NCBI RefSeq assembly: GCF_016908325.1
Contig: NZ_JAFBDR010000005.1
Location: forward strand, 1 to 64,000
DNA from: Aquibacillus albus
Lineage (GTDB): Bacteria > Bacillota > Bacilli > Bacillales > Amphibacillaceae
Direction: 5' to 3'
Length of the DNA stretch: 64,000 bases
Every line of letters starts with the position of its first letter. The stretch's first letter is position 1. The notes below the pieces were generated by a model. That model did not search any database, was not told the origin of the DNA, and saw only the letters and a program-made list of their open reading frames with translations. This document shows, one piece after another, positions 8,423 through 15,943 of this stretch. The position numbers were made by a program, and so were the translations under genes.

Positions 8423-9196
8423 CTAAATGATCATTGATTTTTTTGTACCTTCTACTAGCATTTTATCGGAATTATTATCGAGGTTAATAATAGGAACAAC
8501 GGACGATTGATTTACTTCACCGCAATACTGTAAGTCAATATCCTTATCAATCTTCAACATATTTCTGGCACTTTCAGACGTTCGAAGTGCCGTATAACCA
8601 TCTGGATAAATTTCAGTCAAATGCTTCGCCATCAGTGCTGTGTCGCGTACGATTAATTTATCATTTGCTAGGTTGATAGCTTCTTCTACCATGACACCAG
8701 CACAGTACATGTCATCCATTGCTGCTACGTTCGCACCTTCTCTACCAGCACAAACAATCACTATGTCTTTGTCCTTTTGTTCTGCTAATGAGACGGCTGC
8801 TCTCATTACTTCCTTTGCATTACGCAAGCAACCGATGAGCATATCATCGATGCCACCATCACGTAATGCTGCTGCGGTCTTCGTTCCATTAGAAGTGCAT
8901 AGTGCTGTTTGTTTTCCATTTAAAAAGTCTTCTTCCATTTCAGTAGGTGATGGATTAAAATCTGCACTTGGAGCTGTATTACCTGACGCATCCTCTGCGC
9001 AAATCAATAAAGAAGGTTGAGCGGATTTGACCGCTTCAACCTCATTCAAGCTTCCTAATAGAAGAACACTTTGACACCCTTTTTCCATCATCGTAATAAT
9101 CGATGTGCTAGCGCGTACCACATCGACAACGATACATACTGGCTTCTCGTCCATTCTTACAAGAGGTGCTAAGCTAGCAACTTCTATCGTAGGCAT
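8423..9196 (-). CDS. 2-phosphosulfolactate phosphatase (ComB)-family protein
   Basis: A 257-residue protein with ComB-family motifs: VVDVVRASTSI (about residues 23-33), PSPTE (about 83), CTSNGTKTAA and AGREGANVAAMDDMYCAG (about 150-167). Those conserved acidic residues bind Mg2+ in the family. ComB removes phosphate from 2-phosphosulfolactate during coenzyme M synthesis, which is not expected here. Its place between a nucleoside phosphorylase and an MtnA-family isomerase suggests it dephosphorylates the resulting ketose-1-phosphate. Its ATG overlaps the previous stop (TAATG), so the two are translationally coupled. Confidence 0.8.
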   Translation of the reverse strand: MPTIEVASLAPLVRMDEKPVCIVVDVVRASTSIITMMEKGCQSVLLLGSLNEVEAVKSAQPSLLICAEDASGNTAPSADFNPSPTEMEEDFLNGKQTALCTSNGTKTAAALRDGGIDDMLIGCLRNAKEVMRAAVSLAEQKDKDIVIVCAGREGANVAAMDDMYCAGVMVEEAINLANDKLIVRDTALMAKHLTEIYPDGYTALRTSESARNMLKIDKDIDLQYCGEVNQSSVVPIINLDNNSDKMLVEGTKKSMII

Positions 9197-9993
9197 TAGT
9201 TAGCCACCCCAGCTTTTTTCAGCTTGTCTTCACGGGCTTTAATTGCACGCTCGTACGCTGCTTTACATCCACAAGTAGAATCCTCTGTAACATTGCTTAT
9301 AGCATTTAAGATTAAATTAGCCATTTTATCTTTGTTTTCATTAATAACCTTTTTGTGCATTGCTAAATCTGGTGGTGTATCTGTAATTCCTGCAGCTATA
9401 TCTGAAGCCATTGTTACTACGGAATAGCACAATCCTGCTTCACGAGCTAAAGCTGCTTCCGTTGCATTAGTCATTCCTACGACATGCATGCCCCACGATG
9501 CATATAATTTAATTTCAGCACTTGTTTCATAGCGCGGGCCATCTACACAGATATAAGTCGCATTATGATATAAATATATATTTAAGTTTTCTGCTGACTG
9601 GATAAAATCATTACGTAAGTCCGGGCAATATGGTGTGCTCATATCACAAGAGTATTTGCCAAACGTGTTGTCACGCTTTGTTGTCACATCAACAAATTGA
9701 TTTAATAAAGCAAATCCACCAACTGGAATATCAAGTGTTAATGAACCTACTGCACACATACCCAATACTTTTTCTACCCCTAGTTTTGTCATTGCTGTAA
9801 TGATTCCTTTGTAGTTTACTTGGTGAGCTAAAGAATCGTGGCTTGCACCGTGACGTGGGATAAAATAAACTTCCTTCCCAGCATGCTCTCCTTGATAAAC
9901 TAGAATTTCTCCGTATTCTGTATCTACTGTCATTTCATTTACTTGATCTAATAAATTATAAAAACCTGTTCCTCCGATTACTCCAACCTTCAT
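9196..9993 (-). CDS. MTAP/PNP-family nucleoside phosphorylase
   Basis: A 265-residue protein of the purine nucleoside/methylthioadenosine phosphorylase family: GVIGGTGFY phosphate loop (residues 4-12), PRHGASHDS (about 47-55), MTNATEAALAREAG and MASDIAAG. The family releases a purine base and forms pentose-1-phosphate with inorganic phosphate. In MTAP the base pocket has two aspartates (DYD); here the pattern is DIA, so only one is kept and 6-amino versus 6-oxo preference is unclear. The upstream guanine-class riboswitches favour a 6-oxopurine link. AGGAGG lies eight bases before the ATG. A cysteine pair (TCGC) near residue 242 is unexplained. Confidence 0.85.
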   Translation of the reverse strand: MKVGVIGGTGFYNLLDQVNEMTVDTEYGEILVYQGEHAGKEVYFIPRHGASHDSLAHQVNYKGIITAMTKLGVEKVLGMCAVGSLTLDIPVGGFALLNQFVDVTTKRDNTFGKYSCDMSTPYCPDLRNDFIQSAENLNIYLYHNATYICVDGPRYETSAEIKLYASWGMHVVGMTNATEAALAREAGLCYSVVTMASDIAAGITDTPPDLAMHKKVINENKDKMANLILNAISNVTEDSTCGCKAAYERAIKAREDKLKKAGVAN

Positions 9994-10005
9994 TATTCAT
10001 TCCTC

Positions 10006-10857
10006 CTAAGATGTTTGTAATTGTTTATTTATATCTAGTTTTTTTACTCGCTTATATTCCTTAATCATTTCTTCCACAGTAAGTACATGATCGTTAACGC
10101 CAAATGAAGTTAACTGTTCCGCTAATGTCATTACTTGAGGTGGTTCCAGTGATGCTTCTTTTAACATTGCTTTATCCTTAAACACTTCTCGAGCAGCACC
10201 ATCTGCTAGCTTTTTCCCATTTGAAATGACAACGACTCGACAATCTAGTTCACCTACTAGCTGCATGTCATGTGTTACTAGAATGACGATATGGCCCTGT
10301 TCTTTTAGCATGGTAATGACTTCCTTAATTCGTTCGCTTCCTGCATGGTCTTGACCTGTCGTTGGTTCATCAAGAACAATTACCTTTGGTTCAATTGCTA
10401 GAATAGAAGCCATCCCAACTTCTTTTCGTTGCGTAGAATTTAAATCAAATGGGTTAGTTTCCAAAATATCTTCAAGCTGAAATAGTTCTGTTACTCTTTC
10501 TACTCTCTCTTGAATTGTTTCTTCATCTAGTCCTATATTTTCACATCCATACCTTAACTCTTGCTCAACGGATGGTAAAAATGTTTGGTGGTTTGAGTTT
10601 TGAAATACGTAACCTACTTTAGCAGATAATTTAGCAACAGAATGTTTCTTTGCGTTCATATCTCCAATCCAAACATTACCTTTTGTCGGCTTTAATAACC
10701 CATTAAAATGTTTCACTAAAGTGGTTTTTCCAGAGCCGTTCCTACCTAAAACAGCAACGACTTCTCCTTCCCCAATTTCCAAGTTAATCGATTCTAATGC
10801 TTTTATTTTTCCCGGGTAAATGTGTGTTAAATTTTCAACACGGAGAAATGCACTCAT
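10006..10857 (-). CDS. ECF transporter ATP-binding protein (second ATPase)
   Basis: An ABC ATPase of 283 residues with Walker A GRNGSGKTT (about 36-44), a Q-loop and Walker B VIVLDEPTTGQD. The signature region is divergent (LNSTQRKEVGM replaces LSGGQ), which makes this the degenerate half of the ATPase pair. The ATG at 10857 is preferred over an upstream GTG because AAGGAGG sits eight bases before it. It energises the ECF module made by the two preceding genes and the S component. The gene lies between its paralogue and the phosphorylase with gaps of only about 15 bases. Confidence 0.85.
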   Translation of the reverse strand: MSAFLRVENLTHIYPGKIKALESINLEIGEGEVVAVLGRNGSGKTTLVKHFNGLLKPTKGNVWIGDMNAKKHSVAKLSAKVGYVFQNSNHQTFLPSVEQELRYGCENIGLDEETIQERVERVTELFQLEDILETNPFDLNSTQRKEVGMASILAIEPKVIVLDEPTTGQDHAGSERIKEVITMLKEQGHIVILVTHDMQLVGELDCRVVVISNGKKLADGAAREVFKDKAMLKEASLEPPQVMTLAEQLTSFGVNDHVLTVEEMIKEYKRVKKLDINKQLQTS

Positions 10858-10872
10858 CACCGCCACCTCCTT

Positions 10873-11715
10873 CTATGCTTTTAGCTCTTTCGAAAAAGAT
10901 TGAACTGCTTCGTCTAAAACAACCGGAATTTGCTCTTTATCATTAAAAACCTCATAAGCAACTTCTGTTACTTGTGGCCCTCGCAATTTAAATTTCTTAA
11001 GCAGCATTAAGTCTGAAAAGATTTCCTTAGGGGTACCAAATAAAATCGATTCTCCTTCATGCAAAACGAGAATTTTATCACAATACATCGTTAGGCGTTC
11101 AATTTCATGCTCGATAATAACCCCGGTCATTCCTTTTTCCTTCAAACTCTTCAATACTTTAAACACTTCATTTTTACCAACTGGATCTAACATTGTTGTT
11201 GGTTCGTCCATCATCATAATCGATGGTTCCATTGCCATTACAGAAGCAATGGCTAATCGCTGCTGTTGACCTCCTGATAGAGCTAGCGGGCTTCTTTTTT
11301 CAAAACCTGCAAGTCCAACTGTCTGTAAAGCTTTTTCAATTCGCTTCACCATTTCGGCTCGCGGGACTCCAATATTACCAAGCCCAAAGGCCACTTCTTC
11401 TTCAACTGACATTTGACTTAATTGTCCTTCAGGGTCTTGAAAAACAAGACCACTATTTAAAACCTGCTCAGATATATCGTGTTTCAAAACATCTTTTCCA
11501 TCTACTATAATCTTGCCTTGGATCTCTCCATCAACTGTGTGAGGAATTAATCCTTTTAAAGCCATCGCTAAAGTTGTTTTTCCTGCACCATTAGGACCAA
11601 TTATCCCTAATACTTCTCCATAGTCTAATTCAAATGAGATGTTTTTTAGCGTATCACTTTCTGCGTCTGGATAACGAAAAGTTAAGTTTTCCACTTTAAT
11701 TGCTTTGTTTTCCAT
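10873..11715 (-). CDS. ECF transporter ATP-binding protein (first ATPase)
   Basis: A 280-residue ABC ATPase with canonical motifs: Walker A GPNGAGKTT, Q-loop VFQDPEGQL, signature LSGGQQQR and Walker B IMMMDEPTTMLD. It is similar to CbiO/EcfA proteins. The ATG follows the T-component stop codon directly (TAAATG), so the two are translationally linked. Because the locus has its own two ATPases and T component, this is a dedicated (group I) ECF system and need not share the general EcfAA'T module. Confidence 0.9.
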   Translation of the reverse strand: MENKAIKVENLTFRYPDAESDTLKNISFELDYGEVLGIIGPNGAGKTTLAMALKGLIPHTVDGEIQGKIIVDGKDVLKHDISEQVLNSGLVFQDPEGQLSQMSVEEEVAFGLGNIGVPRAEMVKRIEKALQTVGLAGFEKRSPLALSGGQQQRLAIASVMAMEPSIMMMDEPTTMLDPVGKNEVFKVLKSLKEKGMTGVIIEHEIERLTMYCDKILVLHEGESILFGTPKEIFSDLMLLKKFKLRGPQVTEVAYEVFNDKEQIPVVLDEAVQSFSKELKA

Positions 11716-12606
11716 TTATACGACCTTCTTTCTAACTGATTTCCATAAGAAATCAAAGAAGTAGATACTACATACAATCCAAATTCCTATCAAAGCAGAC
11801 ATAAGAACGAAATCCGTGATCGGTAAAAGGGTACCTCCAACAACAGCTCTTAATGTGATTGCAGCAAGAGCGAAAAGAGCAATGGCCGTCAAGAAAGCAT
11901 AATCGCGAAAACCGATTGTCATCTCGCGAAGGCTCGTCTTCGGTCCTGTTGATGAAAAACCTCGGCACTCCAGAACTTGTGACATTTGATGCACCCGCAT
12001 AAATGAGGTAATAAACAACGGTGCAAATAATGGAATTAAATGCTTTACCCGTTGAATCATATTTGCTTTCACATCCAAACATCTCGCTTGTTGTGCTTCC
12101 ATAATCACCTTAGCCTCACGTCCAATAATCGGAATTAATTGAAACGTAGATAGAATCATAAATGCTACAGCATGTGGTACCTTCCATTTTACTAGCGCAT
12201 TGGCTAGGTCTGATGGATGTGTACTCATCACAAAAAGTAATGTAGCTGTTCCAATTGAAAGAATTCGAAACGACATAACCGCTCCATAAATTAAAGCATC
12301 GTGTTTAAATGATAAATTTTCAGTTAATTGCCACGTTACTTTTGTGACGTCACCCATTGGGTTATATAGGCCATGTACAGTTATGATTAAAAAGACTAAT
12401 AAAAACATAAACTTAACGGTTTTCAAGTAAGGCGTTGTAAGACCTGAAAGGAAAACAATTGGTAGTAGTGATACGGTAACGAGAAATTGAAACATTGGAT
12501 CATAGAATAAAAAGACAAATAAAATGATCGAGAAAACAAATAATATTTTCGTTCTTGGATCCAATTGATGTAAAAAACTGTTTCCTTGAACATACATGGA
12601 ATTCAT
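11716..12606 (-). CDS. ECF transporter T component (CbiQ/EcfT family)
   Basis: A 296-residue integral membrane protein with about six helices, beginning SFLHQLDPRTKILFV, the typical EcfT start. The two coupling-helix motifs appear as variants, ARCLDV (about 180) and ECRGFSS (about 222), instead of the usual ARG. GGGGGG lies eight bases before the ATG. A MITE (12632-12795) and a terminator separate it from the S-component gene, so part of its transcription may come from readthrough or a local promoter. Confidence 0.9.
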   Translation of the reverse strand: MNSMYVQGNSFLHQLDPRTKILFVFSIILFVFLFYDPMFQFLVTVSLLPIVFLSGLTTPYLKTVKFMFLLVFLIITVHGLYNPMGDVTKVTWQLTENLSFKHDALIYGAVMSFRILSIGTATLLFVMSTHPSDLANALVKWKVPHAVAFMILSTFQLIPIIGREAKVIMEAQQARCLDVKANMIQRVKHLIPLFAPLFITSFMRVHQMSQVLECRGFSSTGPKTSLREMTIGFRDYAFLTAIALFALAAITLRAVVGGTLLPITDFVLMSALIGIWIVCSIYFFDFLWKSVRKKVV

Positions 12607-12631
12607 CTTGTAATCCCCCCTAGATTAATAG

Positions 12632-12795
12632 TTAAAGAGGATGTTCAAAAAGGCGCCAAATGATAAACGGCGAATCTCATCGTTGGCTTGTTTTTCCGAT
12701 CCTCATGTATTAAAAAGCCTACACTCCGGTTCTCAAAACTACACTGCCTCGACCTTCTTGTTTCTAATTCGTCGACTTTTTGAACATGCACTTAA
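12632..12795. mobile_element. MITE family 1, full-length copy A inside the ECF operon
   Basis: About 164 bases bounded by TTAA, with inverted ends GGATGTTCAAAAAG and CTTTTTGAACATGC. The internal sequence is similar, in the opposite orientation, to 17883-18036. No open reading frame is present, so it is non-autonomous. It sits between the S-component terminator and the T-component gene. Confidence 0.7.
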
Positions 12796-12800
12796 AAGGA

Positions 12801-12830
12801 GATAAAGCGGCTTGTTTATGCCGCTTTATC
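12801..12830 (-). terminator. Intra-operon terminator after the S component
   Basis: GATAAAGCGGC-8-GCCGCTTTATC overlaps the last codons of the S-component gene and is followed by TCCTTTT. It is a moderate terminator and could lower expression of the genes downstream relative to the regulator and S component. Confidence 0.6.
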
Positions 12831-13430
12831 ATCTTTCTTTTTACCTTTGTTCATACCCAATCCTTCTTGAATCTTCTTTGCATTTGGAAGGAATCTAACA
12901 GGGAAGATTCTTAAGATAGAAAATACTACCCAAAAAGTTAAAATTTTATCTAAGAACGTACCAGGGAAGTTTGCAATCAAGTTAGATACCGCAATACTAT
13001 TTCCCATTGCTACTAAACCTGCTGTTAAAATATCAACACCTGCTCCGGCAAAACCTCCAAAAACATAAACAGCTACTGCAGATCCTAATGCTGAAGCAAT
13101 AACTCCTGTGATTGCTCCGGCAGCGATAACTTTTGGAATACTTTTGAAGAATCCTTTTTTAAAGAACCAATATCCTAGCAGTGCAACTACCGCACCTACT
13201 AATGCAAATGGAATAATTGTCCAGCGGGTCGTTAAACCTATTACTAAGTTCGTCAAAACTGCAGTTGCTACTCCCCACCAAGGACCAAGTACAATAGCAT
13301 TTAATACATTTCCAATATTGTTCAAAAACAAAGGTAGCTTCAACATTTCAACAATTGAATTTGCAACCCAATTTAATGCGATCCCTGCTGGAATCATGGC
13401 AACAACTAATGTAGATAATTTGTTCTTCAC
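12816..13430 (-). CDS. ECF transporter S component (substrate-binding)
   Basis: A 204-residue hydrophobic protein with about six helices, including LNNIGNVLNAIVLGPWWG and a second half rich in small residues, ending in a basic GKKKDDKAA tail. This is the size and style of ECF S components, which bind the vitamin or metabolite. I cannot assign it to a named S family. The riboswitches and the phosphorylase gene downstream suggest a purine nucleoside or related compound. Translation starts at GTG behind AGGGGG; the gene follows the LacI regulator by 23 bases. Confidence 0.8.
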   Translation of the reverse strand: MKNKLSTLVVAMIPAGIALNWVANSIVEMLKLPLFLNNIGNVLNAIVLGPWWGVATAVLTNLVIGLTTRWTIIPFALVGAVVALLGYWFFKKGFFKSIPKVIAAGAITGVIASALGSAVAVYVFGGFAGAGVDILTAGLVAMGNSIAVSNLIANFPGTFLDKILTFWVVFSILRIFPVRFLPNAKKIQEGLGMNKGKKKDDKAA

Positions 13431-13453
13431 TCTTCTTCCCCCTAAATAATTTT

Positions 13454-14485
13454 TTATGAACTAACTGTATAGTTATTAACGGGTGTTCCTGTGGAGCCCC
13501 TAATGACCATCGTAGGTTGATAGACTGTCTTTTCTTTATAAGCTTTCGGTTTTTCAATCGTTGAAACAACCATCTCAACAGCTCGTACACCTAATTGCTC
13601 TATTGGTGATGTGACAGTTGTTAATGCAGGCTCAACTGCCTGCGCTATTTCGATATCATCAAATCCTGTGATAGATAAATCATCCGGAATGGACAATCCT
13701 ATTGATTTTGCAGCCTGATAACATCCAATTGCTAATAGATCAGTTGCTGCAATAATTGCAGTTGGTCTATTTTTACTTTTTAATAATTGAAGTGCGCTTT
13801 TTAAGCCATCTTGCATTTTAAAATCACCATAAAGAATGTTTTGTTTTACAAGTCTTAAGTTCGCTTCATTTATCGCAATATTAATCCCATCCAAACGATC
13901 TTTCGATGCCAAGCTATTCCGATGGCCTAACACCACTCCGAATGATTCATGGCCTAATTCAATTAAATGTTTCGTTAAATCATAAGCACCTTGACTATTT
14001 TCAACCAACACTTTATCAGTATTAACCCCTTCAACTTCACCACCCAGTTGAACAATCGGGAATTGCGGATTTTTATCACATAGTGCTTTAATATTTGGAT
14101 CATCTTTCTTGGGTGATGCGAAAATTATTCCATCAATATTCTTTTGTAACAGAAATGAAACATATGATGCTTCCTTTTCCATATCATTATCTGTGTTACA
14201 CAAGATCACATTAAAACCATGGCGGTTTCCTTCATCTTCTACTGCTCTAGTTAAATCTGCATAAAAATGGTTCGTTATATCCGGAATGATAAGACCGATC
14301 GTTTTGGTTTGCTTTTTCATTAATGCAACAGCTAACATGTTTTTCTCATAATTTAATTCCTCTACTACTCCCATTACACGCTTTCTCGTTTTCTCACTTA
14401 CATACCCTGTATTATTTAGAACACGTGAGACAGTTGAGATTGCAACACCAGCTTTTTTAGCAACATCATAAATGGTTACACTCAT
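13454..14485 (-). CDS. LacI-family transcriptional regulator
   Basis: A 343-residue regulator: an N-terminal helix-turn-helix (VTIYDVAKKAGVAISTVSRV, residues 3-22) with the hinge helix after it, then a periplasmic-binding-protein-like effector domain with IIPDITNHFYADL. The ATG at 14485 is chosen because GAGGAG lies just upstream and the family always begins with this HTH; a longer reading would add 18 odd residues. Three copies of GAAGCGCTTC palindromes at 14506, 14706 and 15113 are its probable operators, making it autoregulated. The effector may be a nucleoside or pentose, inferred from the operon. Confidence 0.9.
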   Translation of the reverse strand: MSVTIYDVAKKAGVAISTVSRVLNNTGYVSEKTRKRVMGVVEELNYEKNMLAVALMKKQTKTIGLIIPDITNHFYADLTRAVEDEGNRHGFNVILCNTDNDMEKEASYVSFLLQKNIDGIIFASPKKDDPNIKALCDKNPQFPIVQLGGEVEGVNTDKVLVENSQGAYDLTKHLIELGHESFGVVLGHRNSLASKDRLDGINIAINEANLRLVKQNILYGDFKMQDGLKSALQLLKSKNRPTAIIAATDLLAIGCYQAAKSIGLSIPDDLSITGFDDIEIAQAVEPALTTVTSPIEQLGVRAVEMVVSTIEKPKAYKEKTVYQPTMVIRGSTGTPVNNYTVSS

Positions 14486-14505
14486 CGTATATTTCTCCTC
14501 GTTAT

Positions 14506-14522
14506 CAGGAAGCGCTTCCCGA
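14506..14522. promoter_or_regulatory. LacI-type operator O3
   Basis: CAGGAAGCGCTTCCCG, a palindrome with the GCGC centre shared with O1 and O2, lies about 20 bases upstream of the regulator start codon. Confidence 0.75.
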
Positions 14523-14705
14523 TTGCAAAAGTTGTACAACTCTTTATATTCTCCACCCTCCCTTAATTATCGTAATTCTCCTTATTCGCTAACCAGGAAT
14601 TAATGTCATTTTATAGGTGATAATTAAGGTTGTCTCCTTTTGTGGAATGAAACCTCACAAAGTTTTTTGAATATTCAAACTAATATAGTTTTTACCATTC
14701 AACTA

Positions 14706-14729
14706 AAATCGAGAAGCGCTTCCCGATTT
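14706..14729. promoter_or_regulatory. LacI-type operator O2
   Basis: A 24-bp palindrome with one mismatched pair; its core GAGAAGCGCTTCCC is flanked by AAATC and GATTT. It lies just downstream (minus strand) of the second riboswitch terminator, where a bound repressor could act as a roadblock. Confidence 0.75.
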
Positions 14730-14740
14730 TTAACAAATAG

Positions 14741-14806
14741 AAAAGCCCAGATGGGTAGAATTCACTCAGTTCTTTCTAAAAGTGAAACCTACCCGCCTGG
14801 GCTTTT
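14741..14806 (-). terminator. Terminator of purine riboswitch B
   Basis: AAAAGCCCAG and CTGGGCTTTT close a long imperfect hairpin; on the minus strand it ends in CTGGGCTTTTC. Its loop shares GAATTC(A/G)CTCAG with the first terminator, indicating duplication of the whole module. Confidence 0.8.
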
Positions 14807-14902
14807 ATCCCTTCGGTGTCATACCATTTTACTATGGTATGTAAATCGCTTGGACCAGACCCTTTCAATATTAATAGAAAAGCGGGATCCTAGATTTACT
14901 TC

Positions 14903-14973
14903 CACTCATAGTCCTGCAGATTTGCGGTGCAGGGTAGAAACATTCAGGCCATATCCCTGAAAATATATGAGTG
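14903..14973 (-). promoter_or_regulatory. Purine riboswitch aptamer B (guanine class)
   Basis: The minus strand shows the purine aptamer: CACTCATA (P1), GGATATGG (L2), GTTTCTACC (J2/3), CACCGCAAAT (L3) and GACTATGAGTG. The J3/1 base equivalent to position 74 is C, which pairs with guanine or hypoxanthine. Loop L3 differs from the standard CCGTAAA (T to C, and one extra base before the closing stem), so this copy is the more divergent of the pair. A promoter lies directly upstream and a terminator downstream. Confidence 0.9.
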
Positions 14974-15010
14974 ATTATTTTTTTGTTTTTTATTATCTAT
15001 TACAGATGTA

Positions 15011-15039
15011 AATATATCATCCTATTCGAGGTTCGTCAA
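15011..15039 (-). promoter_or_regulatory. Sigma-A promoter for riboswitch B module
   Basis: On the minus strand TTGACG, a 17-base spacer and TATATT, placed about 35 bases before the aptamer. Confidence 0.8.
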
Positions 15040-15112
15040 CACATAAAACGAATGTTTATTTAAAAACCATATGAATCGTTCGTTTATAGATAATGTATCC
15101 TCCACCATTTAT

Positions 15113-15132
15113 AAACGGGAAGCGCTTCTTCA
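15113..15132. promoter_or_regulatory. LacI-type operator O1
   Basis: AAACGGGAAGCGCTTCTTC carries the same GAAGCGCTTC core as O2 and O3. It lies upstream of the second promoter and downstream of the first terminator. Confidence 0.7.
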
Positions 15133-15143
15133 ATTTAAAATAT

Positions 15144-15207
15144 AAAAAGCCTAAGTTTGATAAATCCATCATTTGCTGAGCGAATTCTATCAAACTTAGG
15201 CTTTTTT
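15144..15207 (-). terminator. Terminator of purine riboswitch A
   Basis: A long perfect stem, AAAAAGCCTAAGTTTGATA and its complement, with a 26-base loop, ends in TTAGGCTTTTT on the minus strand. Confidence 0.85.
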
Positions 15208-15315
15208 AGTATAGCCTGAAAAATTAAATGGACGCGTCTAGGATTTTACTGTACTAACCCCAGTATATTAATTACAGCTATATTCTTGGTATAGAAGCTT
15301 AAAGTTAGATGTTTT

Positions 15316-15384
15316 CACTCATAGTCTTGCATTTACGGTGCAAGGTAGAAACTATTAGGCCATATCCCTAAAATTATATGAGTA
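15316..15384 (-). promoter_or_regulatory. Purine riboswitch aptamer A (guanine class)
   Basis: The minus strand has the full consensus: ACTCATATAAT, GGATATGG, AGTTTCTACC, CACCGTAAAT and GACTATGAGTG, with a complementary P3 (TTGCA/TGCAA). The base equivalent to position 74 is C, so guanine or hypoxanthine is the expected ligand. It is the first of two tandem promoter/aptamer/terminator units ahead of the LacI-ECF operon. Confidence 0.93.
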
Positions 15385-15401
15385 TTTTATTATTTTTTTA
15401 T

Positions 15402-15430
15402 ATCTTATATGAAATGACAAAATTCGTCAA
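15402..15430 (-). promoter_or_regulatory. Sigma-A promoter for riboswitch A module
   Basis: On the minus strand TTGACG, a 17-base spacer and TAAGAT, about 18 bases before the aptamer. It shares the TTGACGAA start with the second promoter. Confidence 0.75.
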
Positions 15431-15576
15431 CGGACATTTAACGAATTTATTGCTGTTCCTGGATTCAATAGGCTCTTTTCGGTTTCTTTGGTGTTTTTAC
15501 TACGCAGTTGACCTATAATGGGCAACAAAAGATGATTTGTCATTAATCTAATGAATAAAAAGAGTGCATAACCGAT

Positions 15577-15617
15577 GCTGAGGAAAAACACTCGCTTTCC
15601 GTGGGCAACGCCTCAGC
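15577..15617. repeat. Short GCTGAGG...CCTCAGC repeat
   Basis: GCTGAGG and CCTCAGC flank AAAAACACTCGCTTTCCGTG, a sequence type I recognise as a dispersed intergenic repeat in Bacillaceae. Otherwise 15431-15622 shows no gene. Confidence 0.45.
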
Positions 15618-15622
15618 CTACT

Positions 15623-15924
15623 GATGAATTACACGAATATCAGCTTTTCGTTTAATTTCTGCTCATTTTCCTCGATGAATTACACGAATATTAGCTTTTC
15701 GTCTAGTTTCTGCTCATTTTCCTTGTTGAATTACACGAGTGTCAGCTTTTCGTTTAGTTTCTGCTCATTTTCCTTGATGAATTACACGAATGTCACTTTT
15801 CGTTTAACTTCTGCTCATTTTCCTTGTTGAATTACACGAATGTCAGCTTTTCGTTTAACTTCTGCTCATTTTCCTTGTTGAATTACACGAATATCAGCTT
15901 TTCGTTTAATTTCTGCTCATTTTA
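15623..15924. repeat. Tandem repeat, six 51-bp units
   Basis: Six direct copies with period 51 (one of 50), each reading GAATTACACGAATRTCAGC, then TTTTCGTTTAATTTCTGCTC and ATTTTCC. Units differ by a few substitutions; unit 4 lacks one base. The plus frame is open only by chance across the first units (17 codons per unit) and breaks at unit 4, and the minus frame has a stop in each unit, so it is probably not coding. Confidence 0.9.
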
Positions 15925-15943
15925 AAAAAAATTTGTATAATTT

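Noticed and set aside
14903..14973. Adenine riboswitch or 2'-deoxyguanosine variant
   Set aside because: The base-specifying position is C, not U, and the J2/3 segment GTTTCTACC is that of guanine aptamers.
15624..15830. 68-residue repetitive protein encoded by the tandem repeat
   Set aside because: No ribosome site, frame lost at unit 4 by a one-base deletion, and composition follows the DNA repeat; better explained as non-coding.
15623..15924. CRISPR array
   Set aside because: The 51-bp units are contiguous direct repeats without unique spacers, and no cas genes are present.
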